The notes below the pieces were generated by a model. That model saw nothing but the letters and a program-made list of their open reading frames with translations. It did no database searches and was not told where the DNA came from. A DNA stretch of 21,287 nt from positions 1-21,287 of the forward strand of contig DALYFH010000017.1 of NCBI GenBank assembly GCA_031972135.1, read 5' to 3'. Each line of letters begins with the position of its first letter. Position 1 is the first letter of the stretch. Positions 12,516 to 19,992 of this stretch are shown piece by piece. The translations under genes and the position numbers were made by a program. This DNA is from GWF sp031972135 (lineage in GTDB: Bacteria; Patescibacteriota; Microgenomatia; UBA1400; UBA12108).

Positions 12516-14540
12516 ATGCAATTTAACGTAAAATCTCCATACCAGCCTGCAGGTGATCAACCAGAGGCGATCCAGGCTCTCGTAAAAGGGTTAAAAAATG
12601 GTGTCAAAAACCAGGTCTTATTGGGTGTAACAGGTAGCGGCAAAACCTACACCATGAGCAAAGTAATCGAAGCCACCCAAAAACCAACTCTCATCATCAG
12701 TCACAACAAAACTCTGGCCGGTCAGCTGTATCAGGAGATGAGGGAGTTTTTCCCCGACAATGCTGTGTCCTATTTTGTCAGCTACTACGACTATTATCAG
12801 CCAGAGGCATACGTCCCTAGTAGCGATACTTATATCGAAAAAACTGCCGACATCAACGACAAAATCGACAAATTAAGATTGCAGAGTACAACCAATATCA
12901 TGACTAGAAACGATGTAATTGTCGTCGCCTCCGTCTCTTGTATCTACAACATCGGTGATCCCCGGGAGTACGGCAAGTTTGAGCTCCCCATCTATCCAGG
13001 GCTCCGGACTGACTGGAAAACACTGGGCGAATCACTAATCAAGATGCAATACAGTCGCAGTGAGTTTGAGTTTAGTCGTGGAACATTCCGTTTGCGCGGC
13101 GGCAACTTTGATATCTACCCCGCCTACCAGGATACTGCCTACCGCATCAGTCTCGAAAACGACGCAGTAACGACAATAGTCGAATTTGACCCTATCTCCG
13201 GCAAAAATCTGGATCCTCAATCGCTGGATGCCAAAGTAGGGATCGTCATCTACCCAGCCAAACACTATCTACTCGACCAGGAGAGATTCTTAAAAGTCGA
13301 AGCCGAGATCAAAGCTGATCTAGAAAAAGAATATAACCAGTTAAAAAATGCCAACAAGCTAGTAGAGGCGCAGCGTTTATTGCAGCGCACCAACTATGAT
13401 CTCGAGACTATGCGTGAGCTCGGCTTTGTAAACGGTATCGAGAACTATAGTCGCTACTTTGATGACAGGAAAATTGGCGAAAGGCCGTACTCTCTCCCAG
13501 ACTATTTCCGTCATCGCTATGGTGACGACTGGCTCTGTATAATCGACGAGTCTCACATGACCTTGCCACAGATCAGAGGGATGTTTAACGGCGATCAGGC
13601 GCGCAAGCGGACTCTCGTTGACTACGGCTTCCGGCTAGAGGCAGCGATGGACAATAGACCACTCAAGTTTGATGAATTCAAAGAAATCCCACCACACTTT
13701 ATCCACGTCTCAGCGACACCTGACTCCTGGGAACTAGAGTTAGCAGGCGACAATGTGGTGCAGCAGCTAGTTAGACCAACCGGTATCGTCGATCCAGAGA
13801 TCGAGATCAGGCCTGCCGAGGGTGAGATCCAGGATGTTATCAAAGAGATCAAGCTTAGAGCCGAAAAAGAAGAAAGAGTCCTTGTAACGACGTTAACCAA
13901 AAAAACTGCCGAAGATCTAACCGGCTACCTCAAAGAACAGGGGATTAGAGCTAGCTACTTACATAGCGACATCAAAACTCTCGAACGCACAGACATCCTC
14001 GATTCACTCAGGAAAAATGAGTTTGATGTACTCATTGGCGTCAACCTGCTCCGAGAAGGACTAGACCTACCTGAGGTGACACTAGTCGCTATCCTCGACG
14101 CAGATCGTGAGGGCTTCCTCCGCTCCCGCGTCTCGCTGATCCAGACCATGGGCAGGGCTGCGCGCAATATCAAAGGTGAAGTTATTCTTTATGCCGATAA
14201 AATCACAGATTCCATGCGCCTCGCAATCGAAGAAATCAAAAGACGTCGGGAGTACCAGGTAAGTTTTAACAAAAAAAATAATATAGTCCCAGCTAATATC
14301 AGCAAGCCTTTTCGGGAGCGGATAATCGACGGATCCGAGAGTACCGCCATCTGGGATACACTCGCGTCAGTCGAAACCAAACAATCTCTCACGTTCGATG
14401 CTAGCGCCCTAACTCCAAGAGACAAAATTCGCTGGATTAAACGCCTTGAGAGAGATATGAAAAAACTCGCTAGCGACATGCAGTTTGAGCTAGCCATCCA
14501 GGTCCGTGATAAACTGCGGGAGCTCAAAGGAGAAAACTAA
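12516..14540 (+). CDS. uvrB: UvrB, excision nuclease damage-verification subunit
   Basis: 674 residues, essentially the length of E. coli UvrB. Helicase motif I is GVTGSGKT (37-44). The aromatic beta-hairpin that clamps DNA is intact at ~88-110 (VSYYDYYQPEAYVPSSDTYI). The DESH box is in CIIDESHMTLPQIRGMF. Motif VI is in IQTMGRAARNIKGEVILYAD. The C-terminal UVR domain (RDMKKLASDMQFELAIQVRD, ~646-665) binds UvrC. UvrB receives damaged DNA from UvrA, verifies the lesion and recruits UvrC for dual incision. It is the first gene of uvrB-uvrA, separated by 27 bases; uvrC follows under its own promoter. All diagnostic residues are present. Confidence 0.98.
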   Translation: MQFNVKSPYQPAGDQPEAIQALVKGLKNGVKNQVLLGVTGSGKTYTMSKVIEATQKPTLIISHNKTLAGQLYQEMREFFPDNAVSYFVSYYDYYQPEAYVPSSDTYIEKTADINDKIDKLRLQSTTNIMTRNDVIVVASVSCIYNIGDPREYGKFELPIYPGLRTDWKTLGESLIKMQYSRSEFEFSRGTFRLRGGNFDIYPAYQDTAYRISLENDAVTTIVEFDPISGKNLDPQSLDAKVGIVIYPAKHYLLDQERFLKVEAEIKADLEKEYNQLKNANKLVEAQRLLQRTNYDLETMRELGFVNGIENYSRYFDDRKIGERPYSLPDYFRHRYGDDWLCIIDESHMTLPQIRGMFNGDQARKRTLVDYGFRLEAAMDNRPLKFDEFKEIPPHFIHVSATPDSWELELAGDNVVQQLVRPTGIVDPEIEIRPAEGEIQDVIKEIKLRAEKEERVLVTTLTKKTAEDLTGYLKEQGIRASYLHSDIKTLERTDILDSLRKNEFDVLIGVNLLREGLDLPEVTLVAILDADREGFLRSRVSLIQTMGRAARNIKGEVILYADKITDSMRLAIEEIKRRREYQVSFNKKNNIVPANISKPFRERIIDGSESTAIWDTLASVETKQSLTFDASALTPRDKIRWIKRLERDMKKLASDMQFELAIQVRDKLRELKGEN

Positions 14541-14567
14541 CTTTATAAACTTAATAACTAGGTACTT

Positions 14568-17453
14568 ATGACTAATTTTATTAAAATCCGCGGTGCCCGC
14601 CAACACAATCTAAAAAATGTTAATCTGGACATCCCCAAAGATAAGTTTGTGGTCATGACCGGAGTATCTGGTAGTGGCAAAAGCAGTCTCGCTTTTGATA
14701 CTATCTATGCCGAGGGTCAAAGGCGCTACGTCGAGAGTCTCTCTAGCTACGCTCGCCAGTTCCTGGGTCTCATGGACAAACCCGAAGTCGAGAGTATTGA
14801 TGGCTTATCTCCCAGTATTAGCATTGATCAAAAGACAGTAAGCCATAATCCCAGGAGTACTGTCGGCACTACTACCGAGATCTACGATTACCTACGGCTT
14901 CTCTTTGCCCGCATCGGTCACCCCAAATGTCCCAACGACGGCACCGAGATTACCAAGCTAAGTCTCGATGAGATCGTGCTTCGTGCCGAAAGCATTATCG
15001 AACAGAGTGTAAATAGTGCCAAAACCAAGCCTCACATCTTCCAGATCCTCTCACCAGTTGTTAGGGGCAAAAAAGGCGAGTTTAGAGACCTCTTAGATAA
15101 TCTAAGATCAAAAGGCTTTAGCGATGCACTCATTGATGGCAAAAAATATTCGCTAAGTGATGACATTAACCTTCTCAAAGCCAATCCTCACACTATCTCA
15201 GCAATCATCGACACAATCTCGATCACTCACAAAGATCTAAAAGATCAGGTATATCTCAGTAACCTAAAGAGTCGCTTAACCTCTAGTTTTCAGCTCGCAC
15301 TCCAGCTCTCCGTTGGGCTCGCAATCCTAAAGTTAGAGAATGATGAAACTCTATATAGCGAGAACTATGCCTGTCCTCTCTGTGGTCACTCACTCCCAGA
15401 GATCGAGCCCCGGATATTCTCCTTTAACTCCCCGCTTGGTGCCTGTGTTACCTGCAAAGGGCTAGGGGTAATCGAAAAGATCGATCCCGAGCGGATGATT
15501 AACAAAAAACTAAGCTACAACCAGGGTGGTATCCTCCCACTCAACCGCCTCATGCTCGCGGAGACTTGGTATACCCGGCTCGTTGCCACCATGGCAACCG
15601 AAGAGGGGGTCAGTCTTACAACCCCGCTCGGCGAGTTATCCGAACGTGATCTGACTATCCTCCTCTACGGTAATGACAAAGAATACGAGGTGGTCGGCCA
15701 TAACATGAAAGGCAAAGTCACAAGTATCAAAGAAGTCTGGAACGGCATCATCCCGCGGCTAGAGTCAAAATATCACGAAACCACGAGCGAGTGGTCACGT
15801 CTTGATCTCGGCCAATACATGCGGAGCGAGCTCTGTCCAGAATGTCAGGGGCTCAAACTAAAAAAAGAGGTCTTAGCGATCACAATCGATAATCTCAATA
15901 TTATCGAGATGACCAACCAGAGTGTCACCGATCTTAGGCGCTACTTTGAACGTCACATCACCGAAGTCCTAAACCCTTACGAGACGACTATCGCTACCTC
16001 GATTATCAAAGAAGTCACTAGTCGCCTCAGTTTCCTCGACAATGTTGGGCTTGGCTACTTGGATCTCGCCCGTAAAAGTAAAACTCTCAGTGGCGGGGAG
16101 CAGCAGCGGATCAGACTCGCTAGTCAGATCGGGACTGGACTAACCGGTGTCCTCTACGTGCTCGACGAGCCCAGTATCGGCCTGCATAGTCGGGACGTCG
16201 ATGCATTGATCGCGAGCCTTAGACACCTAGTCGATCTAGGCAATACTTTGATTGTTGTTGAGCACGACGAAGAGACTATCCGAGCAGCTGATTATCTTGT
16301 CGAGCTCGGTCCACAAGCTGGTATTCACGGTGGTCATGTAACAGCGGAGGGTACACTAGATGCTATTCAGGAGAACCAAAACTCTTTAACTGGGCAGTAT
16401 TTGTCGGGAGCCAAATCAATTCCCTCCGAGATCAATGCTCTCAAAACTAGTGGAGGGACTCTAAGTCTTAAGGGCGCTAGATCTCATAATCTAAAAAATG
16501 TCACGCTCAACCTCCCACTCGGCAACTTTATTGGGATCACCGGCGTATCCGGTAGTGGCAAAAGCACGCTAATCACCGAGACTCTCTATCCGACACTTCG
16601 TTACTATCTCGACGGGACCTGGAGCGACGAGATGGGCACCTACGATCGACTCGACGGGTATCACTACCTCAAGAGTGTTTATATGGTTGATCAGGGGCCA
16701 ATCGGCCGTACTCCCAGGAGCAACCCTGCGACCTACGTAGGGTTCTTTGACGATATCCGTACTCTCTTTGCAAGCACCCAAGAAGCCAAACTGCGTGGTT
16801 TTGATAAAGGACGATTCTCATTTAACATTAAAGGCGGTCGTTGTGAAAAATGTCAGGGTGGGGGAGTAATCAAGATCGAGATGAATTTCCTCCCCGATGT
16901 CTACGTCACTTGTGATGTCTGTGAGGGTAAAAGGTATAACCACGAGACACTAGAGTGCAAATATAAAGGCATGACCATTTTTGACATCCTCAATATGACG
17001 ATCGAAGACGGGGTTAGTTTCTTCAAAAACTATCCCAAAATATACAAAAAACTCCAACTCCTCAGTGACGTTGGTCTCGGGTATCTAAAGATAGGTCAGG
17101 GTAGCCCAACACTCTCAGGTGGTGAGGCACAGCGTATCAAGCTAGCTTCTGAGCTAGGCAAACGGGAGGGCAACAACACACTCTATATCTTAGATGAGCC
17201 AACAACAGGGCTTCATTTTGATGACATCAAAAAACTACTAGTTACCCTCAAGAGATTAGTTGATAAAGGTAACACAGTCGTCGTGATCGAGCACAACATG
17301 GATGTGATCAAAAACTGTAGTTACCTGGTAGATCTTGGCCCCGAGGGTGGTATGGGCGGAGGCAATATTCTCTTCCAGGGACCGACAGAAGATATCTTAA
17401 AAGTCAAAGAAAGCTATACTGCAAAGTATCTTAATAAATATTTAAAATTTTAG
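14568..17453 (+). CDS. uvrA: UvrA, excision nuclease damage-recognition ATPase
   Basis: 961 residues, slightly longer than E. coli UvrA. Two ABC ATPase modules: P-loops GVSGSGKS at 32-39 and 659-666, signatures LSGGEQQRIRLA at ~507-518 and LSGGEAQRIKLASEL at ~849-863. Zinc sites are C269/C272/C293/C296 and C759/C762/C782/C785, plus CPEC at 423-426. The usual CPxCG at the start of the UvrB-binding region reads CPNDG here (121-125), lacking the second cysteine. UvrA dimers scan DNA for bulky lesions and load UvrB. No Shine-Dalgarno is apparent; GGTACTT lies immediately before the ATG in a context shared with the lexA upstream region. Its 3' end overlaps the convergent small gene by 12 bases. 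Confidence 0.98.
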   Translation: MTNFIKIRGARQHNLKNVNLDIPKDKFVVMTGVSGSGKSSLAFDTIYAEGQRRYVESLSSYARQFLGLMDKPEVESIDGLSPSISIDQKTVSHNPRSTVGTTTEIYDYLRLLFARIGHPKCPNDGTEITKLSLDEIVLRAESIIEQSVNSAKTKPHIFQILSPVVRGKKGEFRDLLDNLRSKGFSDALIDGKKYSLSDDINLLKANPHTISAIIDTISITHKDLKDQVYLSNLKSRLTSSFQLALQLSVGLAILKLENDETLYSENYACPLCGHSLPEIEPRIFSFNSPLGACVTCKGLGVIEKIDPERMINKKLSYNQGGILPLNRLMLAETWYTRLVATMATEEGVSLTTPLGELSERDLTILLYGNDKEYEVVGHNMKGKVTSIKEVWNGIIPRLESKYHETTSEWSRLDLGQYMRSELCPECQGLKLKKEVLAITIDNLNIIEMTNQSVTDLRRYFERHITEVLNPYETTIATSIIKEVTSRLSFLDNVGLGYLDLARKSKTLSGGEQQRIRLASQIGTGLTGVLYVLDEPSIGLHSRDVDALIASLRHLVDLGNTLIVVEHDEETIRAADYLVELGPQAGIHGGHVTAEGTLDAIQENQNSLTGQYLSGAKSIPSEINALKTSGGTLSLKGARSHNLKNVTLNLPLGNFIGITGVSGSGKSTLITETLYPTLRYYLDGTWSDEMGTYDRLDGYHYLKSVYMVDQGPIGRTPRSNPATYVGFFDDIRTLFASTQEAKLRGFDKGRFSFNIKGGRCEKCQGGGVIKIEMNFLPDVYVTCDVCEGKRYNHETLECKYKGMTIFDILNMTIEDGVSFFKNYPKIYKKLQLLSDVGLGYLKIGQGSPTLSGGEAQRIKLASELGKREGNNTLYILDEPTTGLHFDDIKKLLVTLKRLVDKGNTVVVIEHNMDVIKNCSYLVDLGPEGGMGGGNILFQGPTEDILKVKESYTAKYLNKYLKF

Positions 17454-17684
17454 TTGAGGAAATGCAATCTGTCCCATCGTTCCCCACTGTGCTAGATCTT
17501 TTTCAGCACTTACACCAAAAGGACACACTTCTCCCTTAACAACAGGACAAGTTGTCGCACCTTCTCTCAGACATAGCGTCAGTAGCTTTAATTCTGCCGC
17601 TCCATACTCAAAAGAGTCACATACGTTTTCAGCACCTACAGCAGCATCTAACATAACTCGTAGTTCGGATTTTTGTCCACTCAT
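17442..17684 (-). CDS. Small hypothetical protein between uvrA and uvrC, 80 residues
   Basis: The minus-strand frame starts MSGQKSELRVMLDAAVGAEN and has four cysteines at 22, 38, 46 and 54 (C46-x7-C54 in TTCPVVKGEVCPFG). No known family comes to mind. A perfect TATAAT (17696-17691) lies 6 bases before the ATG, so it has its own leaderless promoter sharing bases with that of uvrC. It fills almost the whole 247-base gap between uvrA and uvrC and overlaps the uvrA end by 12 bases. The promoter makes coding more likely than the length alone would. The cysteine pattern hints at metal binding but this is not established. Confidence 0.55.
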   Translation of the reverse strand: MSGQKSELRVMLDAAVGAENVCDSFEYGAAELKLLTLCLREGATTCPVVKGEVCPFGVSAEKDLAQWGTMGQIAFPQLKF

Positions 17685-17700
17685 GAGATAATTATAAGCT
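17684..17700. promoter_or_regulatory. Overlapping divergent -10 boxes of uvrC and the 80-residue gene
   Basis: Plus strand: TGA-GATAAT (17684-17692), an extended -10 ending 8 bases before the uvrC ATG. Minus strand: TATAAT (17696-17691), ending 6 bases before the ATG at 17684. The two hexamers share two bases, so the promoters should exclude each other. The two start codons are only 16 bases apart. Confidence 0.6.
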
Positions 17701-19026
17701 ATGAGTCAACTCCAATGGCAAACAGTCACTGATCATAAAGATGCTCCCTCTACTTGCGGGGTCTATCAATACTGGGCAAAGGATAAACTACTCTACATAG
17801 GTAAGGCAATCAATTTAAAGGCTCGGCTCGCCGGTCACGCCCAAAATGCCAAACTAGATGAAAAAGAGCGGGCTATAGTGGGTGGGGCTACCGAGATCAG
17901 ATATACCGAGGTAGACTCAGAGTTTTTGGCACTACTCCTCGAAGCATCACTCATCCGTGAGCACATGCCTCCTTATAACCGTATCTGGAAAGATGATAAG
18001 ACTTATCTCTACATAGTAATAGATACTAATGATCCGTATCCTAGACCGCGCTTTGCCCGCGCCCACGAACTAAAGTCAACAAAACAAAACTCCAAAACCA
18101 AACTCTTTGGCCCATTCCCCAATACCAATATCGCCGAGGAGGTCTTACGTGCAATTCGGCGACTTATCCCATTTTGCATGACCAAAAGTATCGGCAAGCA
18201 CAAATGTTTCTATAGCAAGATCGGCCTCTGCGATCCCTGCCCAGCAGAGATTACCAAGCCATCAACTATTAACCATAAACTATTAACTAAAAAGTATCGT
18301 AAACAAATTTTTCAAGTTATCAAAATACTCTCTGGCAAAATAGATCCTGTAATCAAGGATTTAAGGATTGATCTAAGAGCTGCCTCAGACGTAGAGGACT
18401 ACGAAACAGCGCTCAAGTTGCGGACTAGGATCGAGCGGTTTACACGATTTATCTCGCATCACACCTTCCGCGAAAACACTACCATTTCTTATAACACAGC
18501 AGCAGAAAAAATAGATGCTCTCCAGAGTCTTCTATCTACCATATACCATAAACCATTAACTATTAACCGTATCGAATGTTACGACGCCAGCAACTCTAGT
18601 ATCCATGACAGTGTAGTTAGCATGGTAGTCTCAACCAGTGGGCTAGTCGATAGGGGACAGTATCGGCGGTTTAAAATAAAAAATCCGCGTGCCAACAACG
18701 ACTTTGATCGCTTATACGAAGCACTCTACAGGAGGTTAAAAAACAATACTTGGGATAGACCAGATTTGATCTTGATAGACGGTGGTGCTCCTCAACTCCG
18801 CAGACTTAGACCACTCTTTGATCAGCTCACTACTCCAATTTACTTTATTGGTATAGCCAAGCACCCAGACCATTTGGTCATACCTAATGAAGGTGGTACA
18901 TTTAGCAATCTCCAACCAGATCGCTTTAACCTCGGCTTCCGACATCTACAGGAACTACGAGACGAGGCCCATCGTTTTGCCAATAGTTATCGGCGGATAC
19001 TCCAGTCCAAGCGAACTGGGATATAA
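17701..19026 (+). CDS. uvrC: UvrC, excision nuclease incision subunit, short form without the C-terminal (HhH)2 domain
   Basis: 441 residues, versus about 600 in E. coli. The GIY-YIG nuclease domain that cuts 3' of the lesion is intact: GVY (20-22), YIGKAINLKARL (32-43, catalytic R42), and E82 in LLEASLIREH. The cysteine stretch CFYSKIGLCDPC (169-180) and the UVR motif (~218-252) follow. The RNase H-like nuclease for the 5' cut is present: ECYDASNSS (D295), LILIDGGAPQL (357-366) and the end LRDEAHRFANSYRRIL. The protein stops at QSKRTGI where relatives continue into two helix-hairpin-helix motifs. Its stop codon lies inside the -10 box of the next tRNA. Two repeat-like segments are read in frame (residues ~188-197 and ~282-289). 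Incision should work, but DNA contacts from the missing domain are lost. Confidence 0.95.
   Translation: MSQLQWQTVTDHKDAPSTCGVYQYWAKDKLLYIGKAINLKARLAGHAQNAKLDEKERAIVGGATEIRYTEVDSEFLALLLEASLIREHMPPYNRIWKDDKTYLYIVIDTNDPYPRPRFARAHELKSTKQNSKTKLFGPFPNTNIAEEVLRAIRRLIPFCMTKSIGKHKCFYSKIGLCDPCPAEITKPSTINHKLLTKKYRKQIFQVIKILSGKIDPVIKDLRIDLRAASDVEDYETALKLRTRIERFTRFISHHTFRENTTISYNTAAEKIDALQSLLSTIYHKPLTINRIECYDASNSSIHDSVVSMVVSTSGLVDRGQYRRFKIKNPRANNDFDRLYEALYRRLKNNTWDRPDLILIDGGAPQLRRLRPLFDQLTTPIYFIGIAKHPDHLVIPNEGGTFSNLQPDRFNLGFRHLQELRDEAHRFANSYRRILQSKRTGI
18264..18289. repeat. CTATTAAC/CCATAAAC-type repeat inside uvrC, copy 1
   Basis: AACTATTAACCATAAACTAT and the following TAACTA form a low-complexity string of ACTATTAAC and CCATAAAC units. 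It is read in frame as TINHKLLTK between the cysteine stretch and the UVR motif of UvrC. Copy 2 is at 18545. Confidence 0.6.
18545..18568. repeat. CTATTAAC/CCATAAAC-type repeat inside uvrC, copy 2
   Basis: ACCATAAACCATTAACTATT followed by AACC uses the same units as copy 1 and is read in frame as HKPLTINR just before the catalytic ECYDAS strand of the second nuclease domain. Confidence 0.6.
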
Positions 19027-19027
19027 T
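19022..19027 (+). promoter_or_regulatory. -10 box of tRNA-Arg(UCG), overlapping the uvrC stop codon
   Basis: TATAAT contains the uvrC TAA stop (19024-19026) and lies 13 bases before the tRNA 5' end. The surrounding GATATAATACTT equals that of the tRNA-His promoter. Confidence 0.65.
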
Positions 19028-19040
19028 ACTTTTAATACAT

Positions 19041-19112
19041 GCGTCTGTCGTTCAATGGATAGGACTACAGTCTTCGGAACTGTTAATGGGGGTTCGATTC
19101 CCTCCAGACGCA
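19041..19112 (+). tRNA. tRNA-Arg(UCG)
   Basis: Acceptor GCGTCTG/CAGACGC, anticodon arm ACAGT-CTTCGGA-ACTGT with anticodon TCG, T loop TTCGATT, discriminator A. CCA is not encoded. Confidence 0.94.
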
Positions 19113-19161
19113 CAGTCAATCACTACACACTAACTATTCCTACCGCTAATAAACAATTAGG

Positions 19162-19167
19162 TATAAA
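19162..19167 (+). promoter_or_regulatory. Possible -10 box of the cytidylate-kinase-like gene
   Basis: TATAAA ends 10 bases before the ATG at 19178, giving a leader of about 3 bases. Weaker than the other boxes. Confidence 0.35.
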
Positions 19168-19177
19168 CTAAGCATAT

Positions 19178-19879
19178 ATGTTGCCATTCATGGATCGCTT
19201 AGTAGAAAAGGCTATTCAAAAATCAATCGCCGAACGAGTCACTAAACACAAAATCAAAAACGTGTACCACCCAGACATCATCATTAATAGGGAGCCTGGT
19301 AGTGGCGGTCGTATAGTTGCCAAAAAACTAGCAAAAAAGTTGGGTTGGCATTTACTTGACGAAGTTCTAATGGACCAACTCGCAGAAGAATTAAATATTC
19401 CAGTTGAAGAATTCAAAAATGTCGATGAGCATAGTAGGAGTTGGCTTTCTGATACTTTTCAGAGTATCTTCAACAAGAACTATATCTCAGACGTTCGCTA
19501 CATCAATCACCTAAAGCGAATCATTGCACATGCTGCCAAAAAAGGAGACTTGGTCATTGTTGGTCGTGGAGCCAATCATATATTGCCGCCAGACAAGTGT
19601 CTAAATGTCAGAATTACCGCCAGCTTACCTACTCGGATAGAAAATACACTCAAATATGAGAATAAAAAAACAAAAGTAGAAGCCGAATCTTGGGTCAAAA
19701 AGATTGAGTCAGAGCGACATCGTTTTATCAGACAATACTTTGGCAAAAATCCCTATAACCCCTGGTACTATGATCTAGTTATCTCAACAGATCACCTGAG
19801 TCTAGATCAAGCAGTAGACCTAGTTTGTCAAGCTTATGTCTCCAAATTCCCCAAAGAAAAACGCAGATTAAAGATTTAA
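19178..19879 (+). CDS. Cytidylate kinase-like P-loop protein (Cytidylate_kin2 family)
   Basis: 233 residues. After a charged N-terminal helix (1-28) the nucleotide-binding region reads IIINREPGSGGRIVAKKLAKKLG (~35-57), where GSGG replaces a classical GKS/T loop. Then LLDEVLMDQLAEEL follows, the VIVGRGANHIL strand-turn (~126-136), an RITASLPTRIENTL lid-like segment, and YFGKNPYNPWYYDLVISTD (~187-205). This order is typical of the cytidylate kinase-like family (PF13189), which is distinct from the essential Cmk. Its phosphoryl acceptor is generally not established. ATG 19190 (residue 5) is an alternative start. It lies 65 bases after tRNA-Arg and converges with tRNA-Leu, 6 bases away. Confidence 0.82.
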   Translation: MLPFMDRLVEKAIQKSIAERVTKHKIKNVYHPDIIINREPGSGGRIVAKKLAKKLGWHLLDEVLMDQLAEELNIPVEEFKNVDEHSRSWLSDTFQSIFNKNYISDVRYINHLKRIIAHAAKKGDLVIVGRGANHILPPDKCLNVRITASLPTRIENTLKYENKKTKVEAESWVKKIESERHRFIRQYFGKNPYNPWYYDLVISTDHLSLDQAVDLVCQAYVSKFPKEKRRLKI

Positions 19880-19885
19880 GATTTG

Positions 19886-19966
19886 TGCCGAGAAGAGGAC
19901 TTGAACCTCCATCCCTTGCGGGACACGTACCTGAAACGTGCGCGTCTACCATTTCGCCACCTCGGC
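19886..19966 (-). tRNA. tRNA-Leu(CAG)
   Basis: Minus strand starts GCCGAGGTGGCGAAATGGTA, sharing its first 19 bases with tRNA-Leu(UAA) at 5801. Anticodon arm CACGT-TTCAGGT-ACGTG, anticodon CAG. Class II variable arm GTCCCGCAAGGGAT. Discriminator A; CCA is not encoded. Confidence 0.95.
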
Positions 19967-19978
19967 TATAGTGAAATT

Positions 19979-19984
19979 ATTATA
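19979..19984 (-). promoter_or_regulatory. -10 box of tRNA-Leu(CAG)
   Basis: TATAAT on the minus strand lies 12 bases before the tRNA and 8 bases beyond the typA stop. The -35 region would fall inside the end of typA. One AGTACTA heptamer overlaps the typA stop just upstream. Confidence 0.6.
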
Positions 19985-19992
19985 CCTTAGTA

